Counted from the first letter of the stretch, positions 25,386-33,946 are shown. The stretch: 64,000 bases of DNA from Pseudomonas mendocina (GCF_900636545.1 NZ_LR134290.1:4588001-4652000), one strand, 5' to 3'. Program-made: numbers and translations. Notes: generated by a model not told the origin, from the sequence alone.

Positions 25386-27017
25386 ATGCTCGCCCTCGAC
25401 GCCCCCGAACTCTATTACCTGGCCAACTTCCGCAAGGCTCTCGATTGGCTCGGCGTCCATCACCGCGATTTGATGGACGATGCCGAGCTCGCCTTCATCG
25501 TGGATTTTCTCCAGCTGCCATTGCCCGCCCAGGCGCTATTGGTGCGCCTGGTGATGCGCAAGGGCGTGCACTTTCGCGTCAGCAAACTGCGCTATGCAGA
25601 GATCGGCGAAATCCAGAGTGCGGCTGCACCGTTGCTGCTGCTGGGCTGGCTGATTGACTGCGCGGCTGTAAGTTTCGACGAGTTGGGCGCCCTGCTGCTC
25701 AAGGACGAACTGGCCACGCATTTCGCCAGCGACCTACCAGGCGGCAACCTGAAGAAAAGCGAGTTGCTCGACTACCTGCGCGAGCTGCATGCCGAACCGC
25801 GCAGCCTGGCCGACTGGTGCCCGCAGTTGGAGGAGCGTCTGCTGAGCCTGACCATCGGCCCGCTGTGCGACCGCCTGCGCCTGATGTTCTTCGGCAACCT
25901 GGCGCAGGACTGGTCGGAGTTCGTACTGGCCGACCTGGGCATCTTCCGCTACGAGCAGGTACCAATCACGCCGGGGTCGCGCGGCTTTCGCCACCGCCAG
26001 GATGTGGGCGACTACCTGCACCTGCGCGCCTGCCGCGAGGCTTTCGAGACCGGCATGACGGTCACCGAAGTGCTGCAGCAGCTTGGTGATTTTTCCAGCG
26101 ACAGCGCGCATATCGGCGAGCGCCACCAGCGCCTGCTGCTGCAATTGGCGCAGCATCTGGAGCGCGCTGGCGAGCTGGACTCGGCGCTGGCGCTATACCG
26201 CGACACCCGCGCGGTCGGCTCGCGGCAACGGCAGATTCGCGTGCTGGAGCGACTGAATCGGGATACCGAAGCGCTGACCCTGGCCGAGCAGGTGATCGCA
26301 GCGCCGCACAACGCCGAAGAGGCGCAACTGGCCGAACGGGCACGCACCCGCCTGCGCAAACGCCTTGGCCTGCCACCTGCGGCCAAGGCGGCGAAATTGA
26401 TCGAGGATCGCCTCGACCTGCGCCTGCCGCGCGCCGCCAGCGTCGAGCTGGCCGTGGCCATGCACCTGGCCAAGCCGGACGCGCCCGTGCATTACGTGGA
26501 GAACACACTGATCTGCGGTCTGTTCGGCCTGCTCTGCTGGGAAGCGATCTTCGCCCCGCTGCCTGGCGCCTTCTTCCACCCCTTCCACACCGGCCCGGTG
26601 GATCTGCACCGCGCCGACTTCCATGCCCGTCGCAGCGAGCTGTTCGCCGCCTGCCTGGCGCGCCTGGACGACGGCAGCTATATCGAGGCCATACGCCGTA
26701 CCCACGCCGAGAAATTCGGCATCCAGTCACCCTTCGTGTTCTGGGGGCTGCTCGACGCCGAACGCCTGGAGCAGGCCCTGATCTGCCTGCCGCCCGCGCA
26801 CCTTGCCGCCTGGTTCCGCCGCCTGTTGGCCGATATCCGCGAGAACCGCGCGGGCATGCCCGACCTGATCCAGTTCTGGCCCAGTGAGGCGCGCTACCGG
26901 ATGATCGAGGTGAAAGGCCCCGGCGACCGCCTGCAGAACAACCAGAAACGCTGGCTGGCGTTCTGCGCCGAGCACAGCATGCCGGTCAGCGTCTGCTACG
27001 TGGAGTGGGACGATTGA
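25386..27017 (+). CDS. fan1: FAN1-type VRR-NUC structure-specific nuclease
   Basis: A protein of 543 residues of the bacterial FAN1 family, a 5'-flap/structure-specific nuclease that can unhook DNA interstrand crosslinks (P. aeruginosa FAN1 has been studied structurally). The N-terminus ALDAPELYYLANFRKALDWL and a middle SAP/TPR-like helical part precede the C-terminal VRR-NUC domain. The PD-(D/E)xK site is MPDLIQFWP (Asp493) and MIEVKGPGDR (Glu508, Lys510), followed by QNNQKRWLAF. ATG is chosen over GTG 25371 because the LexA-like box ends there. It overlaps the helicase gene by 4 bases. Confidence 0.9.
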   Translation: MLALDAPELYYLANFRKALDWLGVHHRDLMDDAELAFIVDFLQLPLPAQALLVRLVMRKGVHFRVSKLRYAEIGEIQSAAAPLLLLGWLIDCAAVSFDELGALLLKDELATHFASDLPGGNLKKSELLDYLRELHAEPRSLADWCPQLEERLLSLTIGPLCDRLRLMFFGNLAQDWSEFVLADLGIFRYEQVPITPGSRGFRHRQDVGDYLHLRACREAFETGMTVTEVLQQLGDFSSDSAHIGERHQRLLLQLAQHLERAGELDSALALYRDTRAVGSRQRQIRVLERLNRDTEALTLAEQVIAAPHNAEEAQLAERARTRLRKRLGLPPAAKAAKLIEDRLDLRLPRAASVELAVAMHLAKPDAPVHYVENTLICGLFGLLCWEAIFAPLPGAFFHPFHTGPVDLHRADFHARRSELFAACLARLDDGSYIEAIRRTHAEKFGIQSPFVFWGLLDAERLEQALICLPPAHLAAWFRRLLADIRENRAGMPDLIQFWPSEARYRMIEVKGPGDRLQNNQKRWLAFCAEHSMPVSVCYVEWDD

Positions 27018-29302
27018 GCCTGCGCATCGCCGTGCGCGAGCTATGCGAGTTCACCGCGAAGGAAGGTGACCTCGACCTGCGCTTCACCCCCTCGCCCACC
27101 GCCGCCGAAGGTATGGCCGGACACGCCACCGTGGTGGCGCGGCGCGGCCCGGATTACGTCTCCGAGCTTCCCCTGATCGGCGAGTTCGAAGGGCTGACGG
27201 TCAGTGGCCGCGCCGATGGTTTCGACCCCGAGTTTCGCCTGCTGGAAGAGATCAAGACCCACCGTGGCGACATCTCGCGCATCCCCGCCAACCACCGCCT
27301 GCTGCACTGGGCGCAGGTGAAGATCTACGGCTGGCTGCTGTGTCAGGAACTGGGCTTCGAGGAACTGGATCTGGCGGTGGTCTACTTCAACGTCATCACC
27401 CAGCAGGAAACGGTATTCCGCGAGCGCCACAGCGCGGCGTCCCTGGGTGAGTTCTTCGCCCTGCACTGCCGCCGCTACATCCATTGGGCGCGCCAGGAGC
27501 AGGCACATCAGCACGCACGCAACCAGGCGCTGGAGAAACTGAGCTTCCCCTACGGCGAATTCCGCCATGGCCAACGGCAACTGGCCGAGGCCGTGTACCG
27601 CGCCGCGCGTGACGGCCATTACCTGCTCGCGCAGGCCACCACCGGCATCGGCAAGACCCTCGGCACCCTGTTTCCGCAGCTCAAGGCCATGCCCGGCCAG
27701 CAGCTCGACCGCCTGTTCTTCCTCAGCGCCAAGACGCCGGGCCGGCGCCTGGCACTGGATGCCCTGCAACGCCTGCGCGAACCGGAGACGCCGTTGCGCG
27801 TGCTGGAACACGTCGCTCGCGACAAGGCCTGCGAACACCCGAGCAAGGCCTGCCACGGCGACTCCTGCCCGCTGGCCAAGGGATTCTACGACCGCCTGCC
27901 TGCGGCACGCAGCGCGGCACTGAAAGAACGCTGGCTGGATCAACGAGCGGTGCGCAATATCGCCATCGCCCATGGCGTGTGCCCATACTACCTGAGCCAG
28001 GAGCTGTGCCGCTGGAGCGACGTGGTGGTGTGCGACTACAACTACTACTTCGACCTCGGCGCCCTGCTGCACAGCCTTACCCTGATCAACCAGTGGCGCG
28101 TCTGCCTGCTGGTGGACGAGGCGCACAACCTGGTGGAGCGCGGGCGCGGCATGTACAGCGCCGAGCTGGATCAGGCGCGCTTCAAGGCCATGTGCCGCGA
28201 CGCGCCAAAACGCCTGAAGAGCGTACTGGAACGGGTCGACCGCCACTGGGATCAACTGCACCGCGAGCAAGAGGTGCCCTATCAGGTCTACCCGCTGGCG
28301 CCGGACTTGCTGCTCGCCGCGCTGGGCAAGGCGGTCAGCGCCATCACCGACCTGCTCACCGATCAGCCCGAAGGCAATGGCGGCGAGCTGCTCAGTTTCT
28401 ATCTGGACGCCATGCTGTTCTGCCGCCTGGCGGAAAGCTTCGGCCCGCACTCGCTGTTCGATATCAACCGCGATGAGGCCGGCAACGGGCGCAGCTACTC
28501 TACCCTGTGCATCCGCAATATCCTCCCCGCGCCCTTCCTCGGCCCGCGCTTCGAGGACGCCCACAGCGCCACACTGTTCTCCGCCACCCTCAGCCCCAGC
28601 CACTACTACCTCGACCTGCTCGGCCTGCCGGAAGAGACCCAGTGCCTGGACGTGGCCTCGCCGTTCAGTGCCGAACAACTGCACGTACAGGTGGTGCGCA
28701 ACCTGTCGACCCGCTACCAGCACCGCGACGCCTCGCTGGCGCCGATCTGCCAATTGATGGCGCGCCAGTACGCCGAACGCCCCGGCAACTACCTGGCCTT
28801 CTTCAGCAGTTATCAATATCTGGAACAGGTGCTGCAAGAGCTACGCCGCGATCACCCGCAGATTCCGGTATGGACACAATCCCGGCAGATGGACGAAGCG
28901 GCGCGCCAGGGCTTTATCGAACGCTTCCAGATCGGCGGGCGCGGCATCGGCTTCGCTGTGCTTGGCGGCGTGTTTGGCGAAGGGGTGGATCTGCCCGGTG
29001 AACGCCTGATCGGCGCTTTCGTCGCCACCCTCGGCCTGGCCCAGCTCAACCCGATCAACGAGGAAATCCGCCAGCGCATGTACACCCTGTTCGGCAACGG
29101 CTACGACTACACCTACCTCTACCCCGGCCTGCAAAAGGTCGTGCAGGCCGCCGGCCGGGTGATCCGCACGCCCGAAGACCAGGGCGTGCTCTACCTGATC
29201 GACGACCGCTTCGCCCGCCCGGAAGTCCGCCGCCTGCTGCCAACATGGTGGCAGGTCGAACTGCTGCGTTTGCCAATGCAAGCACCCGTACTGGAACCGT
29301 AA
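27014..29302 (+). CDS. RecB-type nuclease fused to XPD/DinG-family Fe-S helicase
   Basis: A protein of 762 residues from a TTG start (ATTGA overlap with the FAN1 stop; GTG 27005 is an alternative). Residues 1–160 carry a RecB/Cas4-like PD-(D/E)xK nuclease: GRADG (Asp68), EEIKTHR (Glu79, Lys81) and the QxxxY motif HWAQVKIYGW (Gln101, Tyr105). The helicase follows: Walker A TTGIGKT (about 209–215), Fe-S cysteines (CEHPSKACHGDSC … GVCPYYL … ELC), DEAH box LLVDEAHNL, and C-terminal QAAGRVIRTPEDQGV. XPD/FANCJ-like enzymes unwind 5'-3'. Pairing with FAN1 suggests a two-gene crosslink or replication-damage repair module; that is inference. Confidence 0.9.
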   Translation: MSLRIAVRELCEFTAKEGDLDLRFTPSPTAAEGMAGHATVVARRGPDYVSELPLIGEFEGLTVSGRADGFDPEFRLLEEIKTHRGDISRIPANHRLLHWAQVKIYGWLLCQELGFEELDLAVVYFNVITQQETVFRERHSAASLGEFFALHCRRYIHWARQEQAHQHARNQALEKLSFPYGEFRHGQRQLAEAVYRAARDGHYLLAQATTGIGKTLGTLFPQLKAMPGQQLDRLFFLSAKTPGRRLALDALQRLREPETPLRVLEHVARDKACEHPSKACHGDSCPLAKGFYDRLPAARSAALKERWLDQRAVRNIAIAHGVCPYYLSQELCRWSDVVVCDYNYYFDLGALLHSLTLINQWRVCLLVDEAHNLVERGRGMYSAELDQARFKAMCRDAPKRLKSVLERVDRHWDQLHREQEVPYQVYPLAPDLLLAALGKAVSAITDLLTDQPEGNGGELLSFYLDAMLFCRLAESFGPHSLFDINRDEAGNGRSYSTLCIRNILPAPFLGPRFEDAHSATLFSATLSPSHYYLDLLGLPEETQCLDVASPFSAEQLHVQVVRNLSTRYQHRDASLAPICQLMARQYAERPGNYLAFFSSYQYLEQVLQELRRDHPQIPVWTQSRQMDEAARQGFIERFQIGGRGIGFAVLGGVFGEGVDLPGERLIGAFVATLGLAQLNPINEEIRQRMYTLFGNGYDYTYLYPGLQKVVQAAGRVIRTPEDQGVLYLIDDRFARPEVRRLLPTWWQVELLRLPMQAPVLEP

Positions 29303-29370
29303 ATCGACCTGGGGGATGGAACTATCCGCGATAATTGCGGCCTGTTGATCGATGCCCTGATGGGCCGATA

Positions 29371-29526
29371 TCACCCGTTAGAGAAATCCAGCCTGTCACG
29401 GAACACATACTTACTGGGTTCGACGCATTCGCCGCACGGCTTATTTTCGCCACCGTGATAACCACGCCAGCTTGAGCCAAGACTCAAATCGCCCGGCTCG
29501 CTGGAACGAACTAGCGATCTCACCAC
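29371..29526 (-). CDS. Possible 51-residue protein with a CGEC motif
   Basis: A minus-strand frame from GTG (29526; TTG at 29529 also possible) to TGA. It reads, in part, EPGDLSLGSSWRGYHGGENK and then PCGECVEPSKYVFRDRLDFS. The composition (CxxC pair, GYHGG, aromatic and charged mix) looks like a genuine protein rather than chance. There is no clear ribosome site. It could be a real small gene or the 3' remnant of a longer one. Function unknown. Confidence 0.35.
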   Translation of the reverse strand: MVRSLVRSSEPGDLSLGSSWRGYHGGENKPCGECVEPSKYVFRDRLDFSNG

Positions 29527-29548
29527 CAAGCATTAAAGCGATACAACA

Positions 29549-29797
29549 ATGGACCCACAAAAAATCGCAAATGAATACCTATCAGCAATAGGCACCGGAA
29601 TCAGATTCATCATAACCCTGGTCATCTCTGCATTTATCGCCGAGACAATCACAAGATCCCTCGAGACCGATAATTTCTTCGCCTACGCACTGATATTATT
29701 TTGCGTGGTCATCGCCATATACGCTGCCATTGATTTCTGCTTAAAAAAACGAAAGTCAAGAGAAGCCAAACCCGCACCGCGAGGGGGTTATGACTGA
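29549..29797 (+). CDS. Small two-span membrane protein
   Basis: A protein of 82 residues: a short N-terminal cytosolic part (MDPQKIANEYLSAIGTG), spans at about 18–37 and 46–65, then a basic tail KKRKSREAKPAPRGG. The coding DNA is noticeably more AT-rich than its neighbours, with codons such as ATA and AAA common, which suggests recent acquisition. No strong ribosome site is visible, and no family is recognised. Confidence 0.55.
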   Translation: MDPQKIANEYLSAIGTGIRFIITLVISAFIAETITRSLETDNFFAYALILFCVVIAIYAAIDFCLKKRKSREAKPAPRGGYD

Positions 29798-29838
29798 CAG
29801 TTGACCATGGATCGCATCATTCGCCTCGCCAATCAAAC

Positions 29839-29980
29839 ATGAAGCTTTTCTAGAAAAGCCAAGCTCACGGCACTATTCGCGCCTACTGGACCACTGCAAG
29901 AAGTTAGTCTTAGTCGCGGGTGGGCCGAAGCGCTCTTGAAAGTTGCTGAACGCTATGACGAGGTGGAAGCGCTTCTGTGA
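29839..29980 (+). pseudogene. Remnant of a small gene with a one-base frameshift
   Basis: From ATG 29839 the frame reads MKLF and then stops at TAG. Removing one T restores an open frame continuing RKAKLTALFAPTGPLQEVSL and ending SRGWAEALLKVAERYDEVEALL before TGA at 29980. The length is 142 bases, one more than a multiple of three. The restored peptide of 46 residues looks like a real small protein, so this is probably a frameshifted relic or, less likely, an ORF with a later start. Function unknown. Confidence 0.4.
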
Positions 29981-30095
29981 TAAAGGGTTACGGCAGGTTC
30001 GAATCGTTCGTTTCACTTACAGGGATGGGCTAAGGCCTACCCTACAGGGATTAAGGTGTAATCAGCGTCCAGTGTTAATCCACGTGGAGAGAGAT

Positions 30096-30461
30096 ATGTT
30101 TGATCACTTGGGCATTGGCGTCACCAGCTTGGCCGAAAGCAAGTCCTTTTTTCTGAAGGCATTGCAACCGCTGGGCGTGACCATCGCCATGGAAGGACCT
30201 TCAGGCATCGGAATCGGACGCAACGGCAAGCCGTCGCTCTGGCTCTCCGAATCGCCCGAAAGGCCCGCTCATCTTCACATCGCCATCACGGCCCAGAGCC
30301 GCACGGAAGTGGATGAGTTCTATGCAGCCGCGCTGGCCGCTGGCGGAAAGGACAACGGTCCACCCGGGCTGCGTCCGCACTACCACGCGAACTACTACGG
30401 CGCGTTCGTCATTGGTCCGGACGGGCACAACATCGAAGCGGTTTGCCATCTGCCGGCCTAG
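30096..30461 (+). CDS. VOC family (glyoxalase/bleomycin-resistance fold) protein
   Basis: A protein of 121 residues starting MFDHLGIGVTSLAESKSFFL, with an AGAGAGAT ribosome-site-like stretch before ATG. It is a single vicinal-oxygen-chelate domain: metal-ligand-type histidine in DHLGIGV, HLHIAITA in the middle, and the C-terminal FVIGPDGHNIEAVCH with the conserved glutamate. It could be a dioxygenase-like or lyase-like enzyme or a binding protein; the substrate cannot be told. The longer ORF upstream to 29943 is not supported. Confidence 0.8.
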   Translation: MFDHLGIGVTSLAESKSFFLKALQPLGVTIAMEGPSGIGIGRNGKPSLWLSESPERPAHLHIAITAQSRTEVDEFYAAALAAGGKDNGPPGLRPHYHANYYGAFVIGPDGHNIEAVCHLPA

Positions 30462-30665
30462 GTTTTGTACGAAAGTCGTCGAGTTCAGGCACTTTTCATA
30501 CAGCGCCCAGAGCCATCCGACCAAGACAAGCGCTTCGAGAGTTCGCCACACTTCATTGTTTACAATCCAGATCAGGAGCTGTAACCGCTAAAAGCCGTTC
30601 AAAGTCGCCGCCATTTCATGGCGCGGCATTACTCGGCCATCAGGCACACATCACAAGGATATGAC

Positions 30666-31160
30666 ATGAGCGACAATGCAAAACTAAAGGGATTGGGTGG
30701 CTGGTTGATCTTGGTAGGACTTGGTCTGATCATCACCCCGCTCAGAATTTCCATCACGTACGGACCGATGTTCTATTCGGTTTTCACTGATGGAACCTTC
30801 GGAATACTCACGACTCCCGGCACCGAGCATTACCACTGGCTCTGGGGACCGCTGCTGGTTTTCGAAGCCCTCTTCAACTCATTGATGTTGCTAGCCTCCG
30901 TGCTCCTGCTTTATCTGTTCTTCACAAAACACTATCTCTTCCCCAAGGTATTCATCGCCACAATCGCTATTTCCCTGATCTTCATTCCTTTTGATGCCTG
31001 GTTAGGTTCACTTATCCTTACCGACCAGCCTGTGTTCGATCCGGATACAACCAAGGAATTCGCACGAACCTTGTTCAGCGCGGTGGTGTGGGTGCCTTAC
31101 ATGCTCGTCTCGAAAAGAGTAGAGGCGACCTTTGTGGAAAACATGCCCAACGCACAGTAG
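30666..31160 (+). CDS. DUF2569 family membrane protein
   Basis: A protein of 164 residues with four hydrophobic segments (about 8–28, 57–82, 92–112 and 128–150). The opening KLKGLGGWLILVGLGLIITP is the DUF2569 signature. Function unknown. It is convergent with creC, 18 bases apart. The 204-bp gap before it (30462–30665) shows no gene I can support; a minus-strand hydrophobic reading (VLVGWLWALYEKCL) there may be a relic. Confidence 0.8.
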   Translation: MSDNAKLKGLGGWLILVGLGLIITPLRISITYGPMFYSVFTDGTFGILTTPGTEHYHWLWGPLLVFEALFNSLMLLASVLLLYLFFTKHYLFPKVFIATIAISLIFIPFDAWLGSLILTDQPVFDPDTTKEFARTLFSAVVWVPYMLVSKRVEATFVENMPNAQ

Positions 31161-31178
31161 TGCCCATCCACAGGGCCG

Positions 31179-32600
31179 CTACGTAGGTAACGTCAGACGT
31201 ACTTCCACACCATCTTCGACATTGCCGATATGCAGCTCGCCGCCATGCAACTCGGCGACTTCCTGCACGAAGTTCAGGCCCAGGCCAGTGCTTTTGCGGC
31301 CGCCATTGGGGCGCGGCAGCGAGTAGAAGCGTTCGGTCAGGCGCGCCAGGGCGTAGTCGGGGATGGCTTCGCCCTGGTTGAACAGACATAACACGATACG
31401 CTCGCCCTGGCGTTCGGCGACAATGCAGATGCGTCCGCCAGGTGGGGTGAAGTCGAGGGCGTTGTCCAGCAGATTGGCCAGCGCCTGACGTAGCAGGAAT
31501 CGTTCGCCGCGCAGACTGAGGCCAGTTGGCAGCGTCCGCTCAATCTGCAGACCTGCAGCGGCAATGCGTACCTGCTGCGCCTGCAGCAGTTCGTCTACCA
31601 GTGGCACCAGCGGCACCGCCACGCGTTCCTCAAGGCCCTGGCGCTGCTCCACCTGAGCCAGGTGCAGCAAGCGTTCGATGAGGTTCTGCAGACGTGCGCT
31701 TTCCTGCTGGATATTGGCCACGAAGCGCTGGCGCTGTTCGGTGGGCATGTCGCCGTCGAGTAGCTCAGCAGCGCCACGGATGGCGGCCAGTGGGCTCTTC
31801 AGTTCGTGGGTCAGGGTGTGTACGTAGCGCTCGACGTAGGCCTTGCCCTCCAGCTCGGTGCGCATGCGCTCGACCGCCTGGGCCAGTTGCGCGAGTTCGC
31901 CGCCACGTACCTTCGGTGCCTCGGCGCGCCGGCCTTCGCTGACCGCCTGGGCGTAGCGGGTGAGCTTGCCCAGGGCAGCGCTCAGCCACCAGGACAGCGC
32001 CGCGCCGATCAGCAGGCCAAGACCGATCAGCCCGGCACCGAGCCAGCTCAGACGGTTCTGCGAACGTTCGATATAGGGCAGCAGGGTGCGGTTGGGTTTG
32101 GCCACCGAAACCACACCGATGATCCGCTCGCCGTCTCTGATCGGCGCTGCCACGTACATCACCGAAGAATCCGGATCGTCCGCAACCTCGCGGGTCGAGC
32201 GGGCGCCGTACTGGCCGCGCAAGGTCAGCAGCACGTCGTTCCAGCGCGAGTAGTCCTGGCCCACTGCCAAGCCGGTGGAGTCGAGCAGAACGATGCCCTG
32301 GGCATCGGTGACGTAGATGCGGTGGTTGACCTCGGCCTTGGTCACGCCCCAGATGCTCGCCTGCGGCTGACGCCGGCCATAGGCCTCCAGCGCCTCGTGC
32401 AGGCGACCCTGGCCGAGGGTGCCGGACTTGACGTCGTCGCGCAGGATCTCGGCCAGCAGGTTGGCGGTATCGACCAGGGTTTCCTCGGTGCTCTGACGCA
32501 CGCCGGGGCGGATCTCGTCCATCACCGTGCTCAGCACGAACCAGCCGGCCAGACCGACGAAAAGGAAGTAGACAAGAAAGATGCGTACGCCCAACGGCAT
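31179..32600 (-). CDS. creC: Sensor histidine kinase CreC
   Basis: A protein of 473 residues. It has an N-terminal span (about 6–24), a periplasmic sensor with a Cache-like fold (about 25–185), a second span (about 186–206), HAMP, HisKA with phospho-acceptor His265 in THELKSPLAAIRGAAELL, and HATPase (NLLDNALDFTPPGG; GLGLNFVQEV). The opening MPLGVRIFLVYFLFVGLAGW and GVRQSTEETLVDTANLLAEI are the CreC signature. It responds to envelope and metabolic conditions, and in Pseudomonas to penicillin-binding-protein inhibition. It starts 11 bases after creB. Its usual partner gene creD is not next but at 24.4 kb. Confidence 0.93.
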   Translation of the reverse strand: MPLGVRIFLVYFLFVGLAGWFVLSTVMDEIRPGVRQSTEETLVDTANLLAEILRDDVKSGTLGQGRLHEALEAYGRRQPQASIWGVTKAEVNHRIYVTDAQGIVLLDSTGLAVGQDYSRWNDVLLTLRGQYGARSTREVADDPDSSVMYVAAPIRDGERIIGVVSVAKPNRTLLPYIERSQNRLSWLGAGLIGLGLLIGAALSWWLSAALGKLTRYAQAVSEGRRAEAPKVRGGELAQLAQAVERMRTELEGKAYVERYVHTLTHELKSPLAAIRGAAELLDGDMPTEQRQRFVANIQQESARLQNLIERLLHLAQVEQRQGLEERVAVPLVPLVDELLQAQQVRIAAAGLQIERTLPTGLSLRGERFLLRQALANLLDNALDFTPPGGRICIVAERQGERIVLCLFNQGEAIPDYALARLTERFYSLPRPNGGRKSTGLGLNFVQEVAELHGGELHIGNVEDGVEVRLTLPT

Positions 32601-32611
32601 GGTAAGAGCCT

Positions 32612-33292
32612 CTAGATGTCTGGCTCGTAGCTATAGCCGAGCCCGCGATGGGTCTGGATCGGTTCTTCACTCGGGGCGATGGCGCGCAATTTGGCCCGCA
32701 GGCTCTTGATATGGCTGTCGATGTTGCGTTCGTAGCCGGCTTCGCTGGCAACACCGAGGGCATCGAGCAACTGCTCGCGCGAATAGACTCGGCGTGGCTG
32801 ACCGAGCAGTGTGCGCAGCAGGCGAAATTCGTGGCGGGTCAGGCTCAGGGCCTGGCCGTGGTAGTGAATGCGAAAAGCGGCATCGTCGATCTGAAAGATG
32901 CTCGGCGCGCTGACTGCCTGCGCTTCGCGCGGCGCCACGCGCTTGAGGATGGCCTTGACCCTGGCGGCTACTTCACGCGGGCTGAAAGGTTTGACCACAT
33001 AGTCATCGGCGCCGATTTCCAGCCCGACCACACGGTCGATTTCCTCGCTGCGCGCGGTCAGGAAGATCACCGGCACCTCGGAGAAACGGCGCAGGCGCTT
33101 GCACACTTCGAATCCGCTGATATCGGGCAGGCCGACATCGAGAATGGCCAGGTCGAAGGCGCCGCTTTCCAGCAGCGTCAGCGCCTCGCTGCCGAGGCTC
33201 GACCAATGCGTGACGAAGCCTTCGGCCTGCAGGGCATAGACCAGCGTATCGGCAATCGCGGCTTCGTCTTCGACTATGAGTATCTGCGGCAT
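32612..33292 (-). CDS. creB: Response regulator CreB
   Basis: A protein of 226 residues of the OmpR family. The receiver domain has phospho-acceptor Asp52 (LAILDVGLPD), the conserved Lys in DDYVVKPFSPREV, and a C-terminal winged helix (LTRHEFRLLRTLLGQPRRVYS; GYERNIDSHIKSLRAKL). It activates genes with the TTCAC-n6-TTCAC tag; such repeats lie before creD in this window. The start MPQILIVEDE is used rather than the longer ORF to 33346. It is the first gene of creBC. Confidence 0.93.
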   Translation of the reverse strand: MPQILIVEDEAAIADTLVYALQAEGFVTHWSSLGSEALTLLESGAFDLAILDVGLPDISGFEVCKRLRRFSEVPVIFLTARSEEIDRVVGLEIGADDYVVKPFSPREVAARVKAILKRVAPREAQAVSAPSIFQIDDAAFRIHYHGQALSLTRHEFRLLRTLLGQPRRVYSREQLLDALGVASEAGYERNIDSHIKSLRAKLRAIAPSEEPIQTHRGLGYSYEPDI

Positions 33293-33363
33293 CGGGCGTC
33301 CTGCACCTGTGGGGCGACGGCGGCAGACTGCCGGGGGTTGGATCATGCGTCAAGCGGGCTATA

Positions 33364-33420
33364 GCGTAGGGCGGGTGCAGCCCGCCAAAGGTGGCTGGCG
33401 GGTTGCACCTGTCCTACGCG
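33364..33420. repeat. Inverted repeat upstream of creB
   Basis: GCGTAGGGCGGGTGCAGCCC pairs imperfectly with GGGTTGCACCTGTCCTACGC across a short spacer. It is a dispersed-repeat type common in Pseudomonas intergenic DNA, lying between creB and the CBS gene. Confidence 0.6.
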
Positions 33421-33505
33421 ACAAGTACCGCTGCGACTGCATGGATGCAGGAGGTAGAACGAAGCAGGATGCCAGAGTCGAAAGCGCCTCCCACGAGGTT
33501 TTCGC

Positions 33506-33946
33506 TCAGGGAATCTCGCCGCGAATGTACTGCTCCAGCTGACGGATCAGGTCGGCCTGCTCGGCGATGGTTTCCTTGACCAGGTCGCCAATGGACAGCA
33601 GGCCGATCAGCTCGCCCTCGGCCAGTACCGGCAGGTGGCGCAGGCGGCGCTCGGTCATCAGTTCCATGCAGTACTGAAGGTTGTCGCGCGGACCGACGCT
33701 GATTACCTCGCGAGTCATGATTTCACTGATTTTGGCGTCGAGCATGGAGGGGTCAGCCAACGCTACCTTGCGCACGTAATCACGCTCGCTGACGATGCCG
33801 ACCAGGCGCCCGCCGGAGAGCACCACCAGCGCTCCGATCCCCTTCTCGGCGAGGATGCGCAAGCCGTCGCGCAGCGAATCCTCACTGTCGACGCTGTAAA
33901 CGGAGGTGTGGGCTTTGCTGCGAATAACTTCTGCGACGGTTTTCAT
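33506..33946 (-). CDS. Two-CBS-domain protein
   Basis: A protein of 146 residues made only of a CBS pair: about residues 15–65 (DSLRDGLRILAEKGIGALVV … VGIVSERDYVRKV) and 78–130 (MTREVISVGPRDNLQYCMEL … LIGLLSIGDLVKE). Such stand-alone Bateman modules bind adenine nucleotides and act as energy sensors for a partner protein; no partner is evident here. Single gene between creB and a chemoreceptor. Confidence 0.87.
   Translation of the reverse strand: MKTVAEVIRSKAHTSVYSVDSEDSLRDGLRILAEKGIGALVVLSGGRLVGIVSERDYVRKVALADPSMLDAKISEIMTREVISVGPRDNLQYCMELMTERRLRHLPVLAEGELIGLLSIGDLVKETIAEQADLIRQLEQYIRGEIP

Noticed and set aside
29995-30020. tRNA T-loop-like GGTTCGAATC
   Set aside because: No 5-bp T-stem partner, no acceptor or anticodon arm around it; chance match.
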